Shown here one piece after another: positions 11,954 through 22,120 of a DNA stretch of 64,000 nt. How positions within the stretch are numbered: position 1 is the stretch's first letter; each line of letters opens with the position of its first letter. The notes beneath the pieces were generated by a model. That model was not told where the DNA came from, made no database searches, and was given only the letters and a program-made list of their open reading frames with translations. The stretch covers positions 21,140,001 to 21,204,000 of the forward strand of contig CM060734.1 of NCBI GenBank assembly GCA_030704615.1, given 5' to 3'. The position numbers and the translations under genes are program-made. This DNA comes from Takakia lepidozioides. Its lineage: Eukaryota > Streptophyta > Takakiopsida > Takakiales > Takakiaceae.

Positions 11954-12179
11954 TCTTCAACGCCAAGAATGATTCAAGATCGATGCCTTTTTTACTCAGC
12001 AAATGTGGGCAAATATGTCTATTTGTATTGGAAGTCTCACCAATAGACGACTCTCAAAGCAATCAAGCGCTACAACTCGCTACTTCAAGCATGCGAACCT
12101 CTCCCCGATCTCAAAATAGCACGGAAAATGGATGTAATGGGAAAACAAGGATAAATGTGAACCGCTGGATATTGGTTGA

Positions 12180-12880
12180 TCAAGGGTAGCGATCCACACT
12201 TCCCAAACGGATGAATGACATGGATGAGGAGCAACATTCATGAGGACTTAAAACGGCTCATGTATCAATGTAAGTTGGTCATGTACCAAACTTAAGTTGG
12301 TCATGTCCCTGGATGGATGAAAGTTACAGATGGATGAAAATTATGAGGAAGAATGAAAATGGATGAAATCAGCGGACGGATGAGAGAGCACAGGCTGGAT
12401 GAATTTATAGGATGGATGCAAAAGAGACGACATTACCAGGATGGATGAAATCAGAAGTATCCAGGTTTGCTTGGCCAGCAAGCTTCCCATTAAATTTAAT
12501 GATTAATTCCTAATTTTCCTATTGGCCCAAAAGAAGCATAAAAGGAGGCTTGGGGGAGTGGGAAGGAAGGAGTATCAATCAAGAGATTACTAGTGAGCGA
12601 CTAGCATGATGTAGAGAGCATGGTAGAGGGTAGCCGTTAGAGTTGGAGAGCACACAGATGGAGAGAAAATCAGTAGTAGTGAGCGATGGACTCGAAGTTA
12701 CAACTATTTTGTTCCAAATTTGCAATCGTATCTAGTTCTTTCCGCTTTGTAATTGAGTGAAGTGATGACTTGATCTGATCAACCCTCTCGGAGTGTCAAG
12801 TGTAACGCTAATCTAGACAAGGGCTGGTAGGACGTCCAGTTCTTTTGTTTAGCTTTTCAAGTTCTTGGCTTTAGGATTCT
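12180..12880 (+). repeat. LTR-like noncoding repeat with GGATGGATGAAA words
   Basis: GGATGGATGAAA/ATGGATGAAAT words recur at 12210-12460, as they do in the repeat pair at 540-660 and 10130-10240. A CATAAAAGG box near 12537 is followed by a purine-rich stretch with GAGCGA and GAGAGCA words and by pyrimidine-rich sequence, an arrangement seen in plant LTR promoter regions. No direct terminal repeat pair could be delimited. Confidence 0.4.
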
Positions 12881-13240
12881 GCTCATTTGTTGGCAAAATA
12901 GATATGCTCTAGTGGGGTCCTATTGACCTATTTTCATGCTAGTTCTTTCTGATAACAGAGAACAAAGATAATTCTCCCAATAGAACCTGACATTAGTGAA
13001 ATCAGAGCCTTGTATCCACAGAAATTAATTTTTGAAATCAGTTTTTCTTACACTGGCACAAAATTGCAGATGTTGGGGACTCGTCATTTTTCATGTAGGA
13101 AAGGGTTCTCATTTCTTTTATACAAAATCGATCTGCTTTAGAATATGTTCTTGGCTTTCTATGCTAGTTCTTGTTGATAGCAGAGAATAAGGCTAATACT
13201 TCTAATAGAATCTAAGATTAGCCAGATCGGAGCCAGGGAT
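12880..13240 (+). repeat. Diverged ~219-bp direct repeat, two copies
   Basis: The block TGCTAGTTCTTTCTGATAAC at 12940, followed by AGAGAA and a segment ending in CAGAGCC, recurs at about 13158 as TGCTAGTTCTTGTTGATAGC with a segment ending in CGGAGCC. Identity is partial and noncoding. The surrounding 12.9-14.5 kb is AT-rich without supported genes. Confidence 0.5.
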
Positions 13241-13740
13241 CATAAAATATGAAGTTTTAAAGGTAGTTGTTTTTAAACTGGAGCAACAAAAGTCTATGGT
13301 GTAGAATTATGTTTGGCTGATACGTATTTACTTCTGCTAGTAAGATATCTGAGTGGATTCTTCCTTGAGTTATAAAATTAATATTACTATAGCACTAGAA
13401 GTTTGTAGTTCTAGTAATTATTGTTTGGGTTAAGAGATATTAATTTCTAAAGTAGGCAGTATATGCTAGCAGAATTTGGGACTTAGCCATATCCATGGCA
13501 CTGATTCTGCAAAGACATATAAGTTTGAACGATTTGAGCTAAACCTTATTTATGGACCTTGATTCACAAATTAATTCCAAGATCTTGTTGAGTAAAGCTT
13601 AGGTTAGAGCTTTTGTTAAATTGAAGAACCTAGTAGGAACTTATTTTTTGAAAATAGGGAATTCTAACTGCCAGGCCATGTTAAAGAGTGAAATTTGACT
13701 ATTGTGTTTAAATAACTAAAAGAAACCCTCTTGTAAGAAC

Positions 13741-13975
13741 ATCTTTAGATTAGTCTGATGGTTAGTCTGGTAGTTTACACTTCCGAGGTTGGGGGGTTCA
13801 ACACCCGTCGGCCGCAACTTGCTTAGTTTTTCTTATTTGTTCATAATCCTTCTAATAGCCCTATAAGTACTTAGATAGGAAGATTGGTTTTTGAATATAA
13901 CTTGAGGGACTTATCGGTTAGTGGTTTCACTCGCGCATTCGAGGTTGGGGTTTCAAATTCCAATAGCCACACTAT
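13741..13975 (+). other. Two tRNA-like pol III A/B-box pairs
   Basis: AGTCTGATGGTTAGTCTGG with GGGGTTCAACACCC at 13753-13809, and TTAGTGGTTTCACTCG with GGGGTTTCAAATTCC at 13915-13965, resemble the internal A and B boxes of tRNA genes with normal spacing. I cannot fold either into a convincing cloverleaf with paired acceptor ends. They are better read as decayed tRNA-derived SINE heads than as functional tRNAs. Confidence 0.35.
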
Positions 13976-14510
13976 TTCCCTGTAGTTGGTTTTGATTCTC
14001 TTCTTTTATTTTGGTTATATTAATATTGTTTGTTGGGCTGATCTTTTCCTTAGAATGATCTAATTGATTATATATTCTTGACTCACCTAAATTAATGGGT
14101 ACTAGTAAAAACTAAATAAATCAATATCTCTATCTTCTAAACATATACATAAAATTATTCAAAAAGAAAAGAAATAATAAAGTTGGTTAATTGAAATTAA
14201 TTTATTGTTGTTTACTGAATAATTAATATTTACACTAGAATATCTCTCCTCTAAAATAACCATAACCCTTTATACCGAGGATAATTATACATTCGCATTA
14301 CTTATTTCTGGACTATTGTTTTCGTAAATACGTCAATGAGTTAGTACTAATTGTTGGTTACAAATTACAAACGCAAACACTTATAACATAGAAAATTTAT
14401 AAATCCACACTAGCAGCACCCTTGGAGCTAGGCGGCGCCTTCGGGACCTAACCTAGCTCTGTCTAACACGAACCCTAAATTAAGTATGCAATCGTTAATG
14501 GGGAACATTA
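13976..14510. other. AT-rich intergenic stretch
   Basis: AT-rich sequence without a supported reading frame or repeat. It probably includes the decayed 3' end of the minus-strand gypsy element that begins at 18.8 kb, but no LTR boundary could be assigned. Confidence 0.4.
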
Positions 14511-14657
14511 ATGGTCGACAACCTCCAATTGTCGCCGCTTCTTCATGCCAGAGATCAATTCATCCACTTGAATCTGAAGAGTGTCCATGTCTTCTTGCAA
14601 ATCAGCTATTGTATTATAGACTCCGTCAATAGTACTGGTGGCAATGGCCTGCACTTA

Positions 14658-17247
14658 CTATTGGAAATCTATGATTTCTTCCCTAGTCAATTTGCGAGGT
14701 ACCTTGTCATCCACCGGCTCGCCGTTCAACCATAGCTGAACAATGTCGTCATCGACCTGCTGACGAGTAGAACTTCTCAGTTCTTGCTCCTCTTTGCATT
14801 GGAATGCCTTCACCTGTCGTTGTAAGCTTTCCATCCTGGTCTTGTAAGAATCAACCAAGGCAGCAAAAGTACCCATCACGTGGTCAGCTTCCTTTTGCCC
14901 TGCCTTAGCCTTCTCAATAGTGTCCTTCATGTTGTGAAGAACCAGTTGCAACTGTACAAGGGCTTGTGACCTGTTGTCTTTTTGGAGCCTCAACTCCTTA
15001 ATTGTCCCGACATTCAAAGCAACGGTCTTTTCCATATCAGTAGTTCGGCCTGTTGGATGGTTTGAATGTGAGCCTTCGCATACTGTGCTGTTGTGTCCCG
15101 TACATCGCCATGCGCGGTATCCAAAGCAGACTTCAACTCAGCATTGTGTGTGGTAAGGCGGTGATTAGCTTTAACCAACTCATCATTGAGTAGCTTCTCC
15201 CTAAAAAGAGCAGCTTCATGGTTAGTCTGCATGGTCAACAACTGCTGGTGGTGAACACCCTGCTGTTCCTCCATCTCCAAACCCATCTTGACCAAATTTG
15301 CCTGTAGAGCTGCTTGAGACTCTTCTAGGCTTGACAACAACTTCATTCTCATCTCCTCATCGAGTCAGGCCTCCCGTACTGTTGCAAGTCTCGACTCAAA
15401 CTCCCTTTTAAGTTCCTCCCTCAATGCTGCTAACTGTTGCATGGGAACGTGAGTCTTAAAAAACTTCCCCAAAAGGTTAAGGGTTCTATTCACAGAACCC
15501 AGAAGCATGGCCTGTTGGGGATCTCCCTGGGGCACTCCTTGTGACCCATTGACTTGATGTTCTGCAGTTCTGTACGTCATAAACCATTCTGGCCAAGTAT
15601 CCAGTTGACTGTGATGTTGCTCCTCATCAGGTACTTTACTTTGGCACTTGGCTTCTTCTTTGGCCACCTGCACCTCAGGGCCTGCTTGCTTCTCCACAAC
15701 CACATCAATCCTAGGCAGTTGTGCTATTTTCTTGGTTTTTCGAGGTTTAAGGTTGGAAACCAGCCTTTCCTTGACCTGAACCGTCTCATATATGAGATCT
15801 CCACTGGCAATCTCTACCTGAATCTGCTCACAAGTAGGAATAGAATCCGCTAGCCCTATGAAGAGAGGATCAAGGTCCAAAACTGAACCCTCAACGGTAA
15901 CCCGAGTACCTTGCTGTGATGGCTGTGGCTGCGAATTGACATCCTCTTCCTCTATAGCCATCTGGTGAGTCTTACCCCGCTGTAAGGAACTCTGTGGCTG
16001 TGTTGCCACCGCCTCAGGAACTGTGCCAACTTGTTCCTCACCCACCAGACTGTCTTCTTCCACCAAGTTGATCACTTGTGGTTGTGGTCCTGTATTTGGT
16101 GTGAACATGTCGTCTTCTGACGCTTTGTCTTACCCTGTCCCTCCAATCCGCCTTCACTATGTGAAGATCCTTGATCCTCCACACAGTGGTTGGCATGACA
16201 AACTCACCCATGGCCTTGCGTTCCTTCACAGAGAGTTGGCACGAAGCCATGATGAGATGGGCAATCACAGGTGCAGAAACAATGATTGGGGGTTTATTAC
16301 TGGGCTTCTTCTCCTGAAGTGTCTTCAACTCCTTCACTAACCCTTTGTGCATCATCTCGGCCCATAGCACGTCTTCCCCTTTCAGAGCCCTGATTATTTT
16401 TTCCACAAAAGTCTTGCTGAGATACATTTGATTGTGCTTCATGTTAAACAGAACATTAAGCACTTGACCTACCTCTCTCAAACCAGAATACTTTGCCTTC
16501 ATGCACGTGTATCCCTGAGTAGCAAAAAAAAGCTCACTTATCAAACAGGTCTGCAATCTGCAATTCCTCCAGTCCTTCCCTATCAGGTTGTTTCCCCATT
16601 GGCAGCTCAAAAACTTCTTGCAGCTTCTCTGGAGTGAGTCGCATAACCACGCCCTTCACTGTCGTAGTGTCTGTCATGGAATCAAAATTGCTAACAAACT
16701 CAATCATTAATTCCCGGTAATGCAAAGTCCAATCTTTGCGCAGAATATCTTTCAAACCCAATTTCTTCAACAAAGAAACTGCTTCCGGGGTTGCCATACT
16801 CTTCTTGTGTAGCACTACACCGCTCTTCACCTTCATGTCCTCCATCACTCGATTCATTTCAAGTAAACAGGGTGGGTTCGATTGGAATAATTGCAAGAAA
16901 CTCTGCAGCACACAAAGCATGAAATTGTGATTAGCACACAAAGGCAAAGGCAACGCCTTGTAAGCTCCCGACGCTTGCAAACAACGCGTAAGTGAAAAAC
17001 CCCATCTTCCCCATTCATCCTGGTGCCACTGTGTAAGCAACAAAACGTCTGTGCAGTCCGTAACGCCTGCCATAGCTGCTAAGCTATAGCCTTTATTGCT
17101 CATACTACTTGTGTTGCGGTTATCCGGAATAACCCCCTTCCTGCCGCTCATAACGTGTTTGAGTTCTTGTTCTTGATTCCTCAGAAGTTCCCCATTCACT
17201 GTAAAACTCCGTCTAATTGGGTGAACGGTAGCCAAATAACTCTCCAA
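14658..17247 (-). pseudogene. Extra ORF downstream of gypsy integrase, decayed
   Basis: Five minus-strand frames follow each other in protein order (17247-16534, 16610-16038, 16108-15365, 15352-15014, 15035-14658), overlapping or nearly abutting, and together read like one protein of roughly 800 residues broken by frameshifts. The N-terminal part (LHYRELMIEFVSNFD, then TTTVKGVVMRLTPEKLQEVF) resembles the putative plant transposon protein domain (Transposase_32, PF20167). The middle is Q/E-rich and low in complexity. The C-terminal ~300 residues are heptad-like and should form coiled coil. It lies 3' of integrase in the same sense, the place of additional ORFs in some plant Ty3/gypsy lineages. 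Its function is unknown; a structural or packaging role is only a guess. Confidence 0.6.
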
Positions 17248-17460
17248 ATTAACTTGCTTGCTGAGCGGGCATTCCGATTTTAGATGCCCATGATATACAC
17301 AGTATGTGCATATCTTTAGTCTAGGTACTTGAGTAAGGCCGTTATTAACCCGTCCTTTCTGTGCATTAATGGGCTTCGAAGCATAAACGGCGGAAGTACC
17401 AGACGGGTACCTCGACGGCCCACTTTGTTGTATTATGCGATGGCGCCCATTCCAATATGT

Positions 17461-18807
17461 TTAGCAGGTTCGCAATTTATCAAGATATCTCCCATTCTTG
17501 TTTGCAATCAAAGCGGCCTTCATCCAATCTAGCAATGCAAGAGTGTCCAAAAGCAGGTTGCAGTACATGCAATGCGGAGAGCCTTGCCCCTTAGGCCACG
17601 TGTTTGCTTTCAAATACTTCCTTGTCATTTCCTGGTCCCGTGTTGGAGTACCCTTCAGTACATCCTTAACTGTTTGCGTAGTCACCGTCCCGTCAGCCTG
17701 TGTGGACCTGTGTGATCTCAATTCCGGCTGTGTGTCATGTGTTGGGCTGTGTGACTCTGCCCCGGGCTGTGCTAGCCTATGATGACTGTGTATCCCTGTG
17801 CAGGCCTGTGTTGGCCTGTGTTGACTATGGAAACATCTGTGTTCTCGTTCATTGCCATACACATTTGGCGTTATGACAAATATCTCATGTTCTTCTTGTG
17901 CTACAGGTGCGTCCCGTGGCGTCCGTGCCTCGAGGTGCAAGCCACGCTGTAATGGCTTATCATGGATACCACTATATCCCTTGAGCTTGTTGGCATTAAC
18001 TCTACCAAGCATTTCCTTATTAATTGTCTGTAACATGGTTGTGTTGTTATCATACATTTTCTGTATGACATAAGGTCCCTTCCATGGTGACTTAAGCTTT
18101 GAGGCTTTAATCTTCCCCTTCTTCTGCAACCACAGTACCAAATCTCATGTCTTAAAAGTTTTTAGTTTGCCTTCATCAAACCGATCTTTCCTCTTCATTT
18201 GAATTCTGGTCATGTTATCTGCTGCATCAGCACGTACTTCTTCTACATGGTATAATTCATGTTTTCTTACTTTGATTGAATCTTCCAATTCCATTCTCCT
18301 TCCCCATTTAGTTCTCATGGTAGGTAATAAGAACTCCACTGGAAGTAAAGCTTCAATGCCATAGACCAATTGAAATGGTGTATACCTCGTAGTGACTTTG
18401 TATGATGTCCTGTAAGACCACAAAGCTGTTAACAGCTTTGTATCCCAGTCTGTCTTGTTAGCATTCACTATCTTAGCCAAGATAGTACACAATATATTGT
18501 TGGTGGCCTCTACCTGCCCATTACCCTGTGGATAATAGGTTGTACTCTTCTTGTGCACAATCATGAACTCTTTGGTCAACAGTTCAATGGTCTCATTGAT
18601 AAAATGACTTCCTTGATCACTGATAATTTCCAAGGGACGGCAAAATCTCGTGATTATGTTCTCATAAAGAAATCTAGCTGTAGATTTCGCCGTGTTATCT
18701 CGCAGTGCCTTGGCTTCTACCCACTTAGTAGTATAATCCGTGGCTGTGATTATATACTTATTTTGGGTGTTCCTGACTGGTGGATTAATTGGTCCAACAA
18801 AGTCTAA
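17461..18807 (-). pseudogene. Ty3/gypsy integrase, decayed
   Basis: The minus-strand frame 18633-18145 has the integrase core signature: ISDQGSHF with the second catalytic Asp, then YYPQGNGQVEATN with a Glu at the third catalytic position, then LWSYRTSYK and TPFQLVYG. After an in-frame TGA near 18141 it continues at 18140-17461 with the C-terminal GPYVI.K..DN.T segment typical of gypsy integrases, then a long serine/threonine/histidine-rich tail. Upstream text to 18807 (LDFVGPINPP, reading toward W.EAKAL) supplies the front of the core. The element is inactive as written. It abuts the start of a plus-strand gypsy gag near 18840, so two elements meet head to head. Confidence 0.75.
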
Positions 18808-18844
18808 TCCCCATTTCTGAAATGGTTCAGTAGGCAGCCGGTGT

Positions 18845-19480
18845 TCAAAATGCCAAAATGAATGCTATACCACAGCTGAATGTCACATGAAGGAGAAGCA
18901 TTGTGCTATCTGTAAAATGGATAACCATTCCACTGAGAATTGTTATTACAACAGAAAAACAAGTACAAGGGAACCTAGGTAAGTGAGGGTGCATTAAGTG
19001 CAGCCCCAGCCAAGAAGAAACAATGACTAGGACCACTATGGTAGGCTTGGTGGATATAACAATGATACGGCATGAAGAGATAATCCAAGAGGGAATTACC
19101 AAGGCAATCCCAAAGGCAACTTTCAGGGTAATCCAAGGGAGAATTACCAGCAAGGGAATCAGGATTATAGAAATAATCACAGAATGGACCAAGGGCGAGG
19201 ACCCAATGGTGAAGAACTGTGTTATTATTGTAACCAAGACAACCAGTATGTAGCCCAGTGGTAACGGGCACATACCACGTTGGATATGGTTGTGGGTTCA
19301 AACCACCGTCTGGTGTGTCATGAAGGTGTCCACCTTCCTGTTGGAAGGCAGTAGCCCTTCGGGGTCAAGTGACACCATAAGTTACGCTCCCTTCGGGAGG
19401 CATCATACTTTTATTGTAACCAATCAAGACATCGCAAGGCAGCCTGTCCATTCTGGATCAGACACCAGAATGAGATGAGA
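18845..19480 (+). pseudogene. Ty3/gypsy gag nucleocapsid region, interrupted
   Basis: Plus-strand translation shows a first CCHC zinc knuckle (CAICKMDNHSTENC, CX2CX4HX4C) near 18909, then after stops a GN/QGNP-rich nucleocapsid stretch. A second CX2CX4HX4C knuckle is split by the SINE at 19238-19410: its first two cysteines lie before the insertion and its His and last Cys after it. Gag nucleocapsids of this type bind the element's RNA. Several stops show decay. Confidence 0.65.
19238..19410 (+). mobile_element. tRNA-derived SINE with 13-bp target-site duplication
   Basis: The 173-bp insert is flanked by TTATTGTAACCAA at 19225-19237 and 19411-19423. It begins with a tRNA-like head: A box TAGCCCAGTGGTAACGG at 19251 and B box GGTTCAAACCA near 19302, in the usual spacing for pol III transcription. 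A non-tRNA body with short inverted repeats (GTGTCCACCTTCC, GGAAGG; CCCTTCGGG) follows, ending in ACTTTTATT-like sequence. The insertion splits a gag zinc knuckle. The perfect duplication suggests a fairly recent event compared with the host element. Confidence 0.8.
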
Positions 19481-20091
19481 GCTCTTGTGAATGAAGGCCC
19501 AGTAGTGGCAGCTCACATGGTTATGCCATGTTTTGTACCAGAAGTCAGTACAATGATAGTTATCAGAAGCAAAGCTAAACTATTACCTCCAGTGGATGAG
19601 GAAGAAGATGAGAATGAGGATGGCAGTCATGTGCCTGAAGATGATGAGGCTTGGAGAGATGAGAAGGAACTGCACAAGGAAGTGGCAAATACCATAAGGG
19701 AAATGCAGAAGGATACTGATATCCCTATGGCGGATTCATCTGACTCTGAAAGAGAAGATGAAGATGAGGAAATGAGGAAGCAAGATGCTTCACAGGTGCA
19801 GAACACTGAAGGGTTTCTGGCTGAAGTGATATGCCAGTCCAAAGCAGAGATTACAATTGGGCAGCTATTGGCTGTGGCACCCCACTGTAGACACAGGCTG
19901 TATGAGGTAATCAATCAGATTGCTCATGGGACAGAAGATACAGACCTGACTAGTAAGGTGACAAGTTTTAATGTGCAGCCTGAAGGACGAGAAACTGTCA
20001 TGGACTTTGATGATTCCATGTCAGTAATCCAATTGAGAATTGGAAGCACAGACCTGACTGATAGGTTCAGTACCAATCAAGCAGGCAAGAT
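19480..20091 (+). pseudogene. Gypsy gag C-terminus/linker
   Basis: The open frame 19475-20149 encodes an acidic stretch (EEEDENEDG, SSDSEREDEDEEM) followed by a helical segment. It is in frame with the second half of the split zinc knuckle just upstream. I see no enzymatic motif. Such acidic linkers sit between nucleocapsid and protease in plant gypsy polyproteins. The continuation is replaced at about 20092 by a reverse-transcriptase segment. Confidence 0.55.
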
Positions 20092-20455
20092 ACAGGATGA
20101 ATCCCAACTATGCACAGAAGGTTGGGGAGGAGATAAAAAAGTTGGCTGAGGCTAAGTTTATATACCCGATAGAGTACACCACTTGGCTATCACCTATCGT
20201 GATAGTTCCCAAGAAGAATGGCAAACTGAGAGTTTGTGTGAACTACAAGAAGCTAAATGATTGTACAAAGAAGGATCCATTTCCTTTGTCATTCACAGAA
20301 GGTGTACTAGATACTGTAGCAGGCCATGAGATGTACTCATTCATGGATGGCTTCAGTGGGTATAACCAAGTACAAGTAGCTGAAGAGGATCAGGGAAATG
20401 CAGCTTTCATCACTGACTGGGGTGCTGATGCATACAAAGTCATGCCTTTTGGTGA
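20092..20455 (+). pseudogene. Misplaced reverse transcriptase segment (motifs 1-4)
   Basis: The frame 20097-20455 carries the N-terminal half of gypsy RT: FIYPIEYTTWLSPIVIVPKK, then GKLRVCVNYKKLN, DPFPL, and MDGFSGYNQ with the first catalytic Asp, ending at YKVMPFG. It stops before the FLDD box. Immediately after it the text becomes protease-like, so this RT piece precedes protease. Normal order is protease then RT, so the segment was copied or moved here, for example by template switching. Confidence 0.75.
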
Positions 20456-20948
20456 TAGAGACTCGGGAGTGAATATCATGACAGACCAGTTAAGGCAGAA
20501 GCTTGGTCTGAGTAACATGAAACCAGCACCATTCACAGTAACAATGGCAAATCAAAGAAGTGTACAGCCATTGGAGTAAGAATACAAATTCAGAAGTTGG
20601 TCTTTAAGATCACTGTGACTGTATTGAAAATGGATAATGTCATGGAAGCTTATTCCTTACTGTTGGGATGACCATGGCTGAAATAGGCCAAGGTATTCCA
20701 TGACTGGAATACTCAGATTCTAACTGTGCGCAAGGATAAGCACAAGATACAGATTTCAACCAAGAAATCAAGTAGACTACCTGCTACCAAAAGACCTCAT
20801 GGAGTCAGGGAATATGACTGGAGGGGAGGACTTGACGAAGAGCAGGAGGCTACTTTGTTTGCTACACACCCAGAGTGGGAGCAGGTTGCAGAAATGCAAC
20901 TGGGAAGACTAAGTTGTTTCAAAGGAATATGTTGTGGTGCAGTAACAG
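20456..20948 (+). pseudogene. Gypsy aspartic protease region
   Basis: DSGVNIM near 20461 matches the DSG active-site region of retropepsins. It is followed by TMANQRSVQPLE and, after a frame break near 20578, by a SLLLG-PW-like flap/helix region and KVFHDWNTQILT. This is the usual end of plant gypsy protease before the linker to RT. The frame then runs to the solo LTR at 20949. Confidence 0.65.
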
Positions 20949-21674
20949 TGTGCGCGGCCCTTTGCCTTGAGTGCAGGGGGTCGGGACGCAGGAGGCGCTG
21001 CCCCTGTGGTGGGGGCAGTGGCAGCGATAGGTACAGGGGGCTGAAGCACCCTTGAGTGCCCAAGGCACTCAAGGAGGCGGAGGCACTCACTAGGTGGAGC
21101 CCCGCACACCGGTTTGCGGTGGGGGTGGCTCCACAAGGGGTGGTGGTAGCTTAGTGGGACTTAGTAGGGGTGGCATAGGACTCACCATGGGGCAGAGACC
21201 TTGTGGTGGGAGTCGTGGGGAGTCTTGGGACTCATCATGGTCCAATGGGGCCGTGGTGGGTGGGCCAAGACTCACCGCGACTCATCACCGGGAATCGAGG
21301 GTCTTCGTGGTGGTTCGCCATAAAATGGCATGCTTGTTTGTGAAACCCCCGCGGACAGTCACAGAAGTATATATAGGGAGTAGTAACCCCGAGAACGGTG
21401 CAAGCCCGATGGTGACCAAAAACTAGTGAGTAAGCGAGCGAGCCGGAAAGCGACCAAGAAGTGGGGAGCTATTCCGGACCGCCATCCACCAAAGGGAATC
21501 TCCACTAGGCCCAAATTGGTGGAGGGTCTGTTGGGGGAGAGAAGGGGACCGTTATGTCCCGGTGAGCAGCCAAAGCTCCGAGTTGGCCCAGCGGCAAGGT
21601 TGGGAATTAGGCGCGCGCATCAAAGCGAGTATCTATGACTTGAAGGGGAGCCTACCGAAGTGAGGTGCGCGACA
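20949..21674 (-). mobile_element. Solo LTR, minus orientation
   Basis: Read on the minus strand the segment begins TGTCGCGCACCTCAC and ends GGGCCGCGCACA, the TG...CA ends of an LTR. It matches the plus-strand solo LTR at 47965-48706 over the first ~270 bp and last ~140 bp. Flanks are AACAG (20944-20948) and AACAA (21675-21679), a 5-bp duplication with one change. Removing the insert leaves one in-frame protease-RT linker, which confirms the boundaries. A CTATATATA box lies near 21370 on the minus strand. Confidence 0.75.
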
Positions 21675-22120
21675 AACAACAACACCAATTGAAGGGGAAA
21701 CAAGCAGTTACCCACCACATTTCTATGAAGAAAGAGAGGGAGAAATAGAAATCCTAGAGGAACCAGCCACTGTGAGTTTGCAAGATGAAGTAGTGGCTGG
21801 ATGGACAATCACAGCTGAAGAGCAGATGAGAGAAGTGAATGTGGGAACTGAGGAAGAACCAAGAATGGTGAAAGTTGGGGCTGACTTGGAGCCTGAATTC
21901 TTTGAGGAAGCTAAGAGCTTATTTATCAAATACAAATATGTATTTGCTTGGAGCTATGAAGATCTAAAGGGATACCCCCTGAGATCTGCCAGCATAAGAT
22001 TGAGTTGGAACCAGGACTTTGTAATGCACCAGCAACTTTCCAGAGAGTGATAAGTGAATCTTTCCATGAGTACTTGGATGATTTCATGCAAGTGTTCTTA
22101 GATGACTTCAGTGTTTACAC
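21675..22120 (+). pseudogene. Gypsy protease-RT linker and RT FLDD box
   Basis: The plus frame continues the linker with EEPRMVKVGADLEPEF, then YKYVFAWSYEDLKG, which is the conserved pre-RT segment of plant gypsy elements. The body of RT is deleted, and text resumes at about 22020 with NAPATFQRV and at 22090-22118 with VFLDDFSVY, which contains the two catalytic aspartates. Coding ends abruptly at 22120 where the satellite array starts. Confidence 0.75.

Noticed and set aside
13741-13815. tRNA gene
   Set aside because: A and B boxes are present but acceptor and anticodon arms do not pair convincingly.
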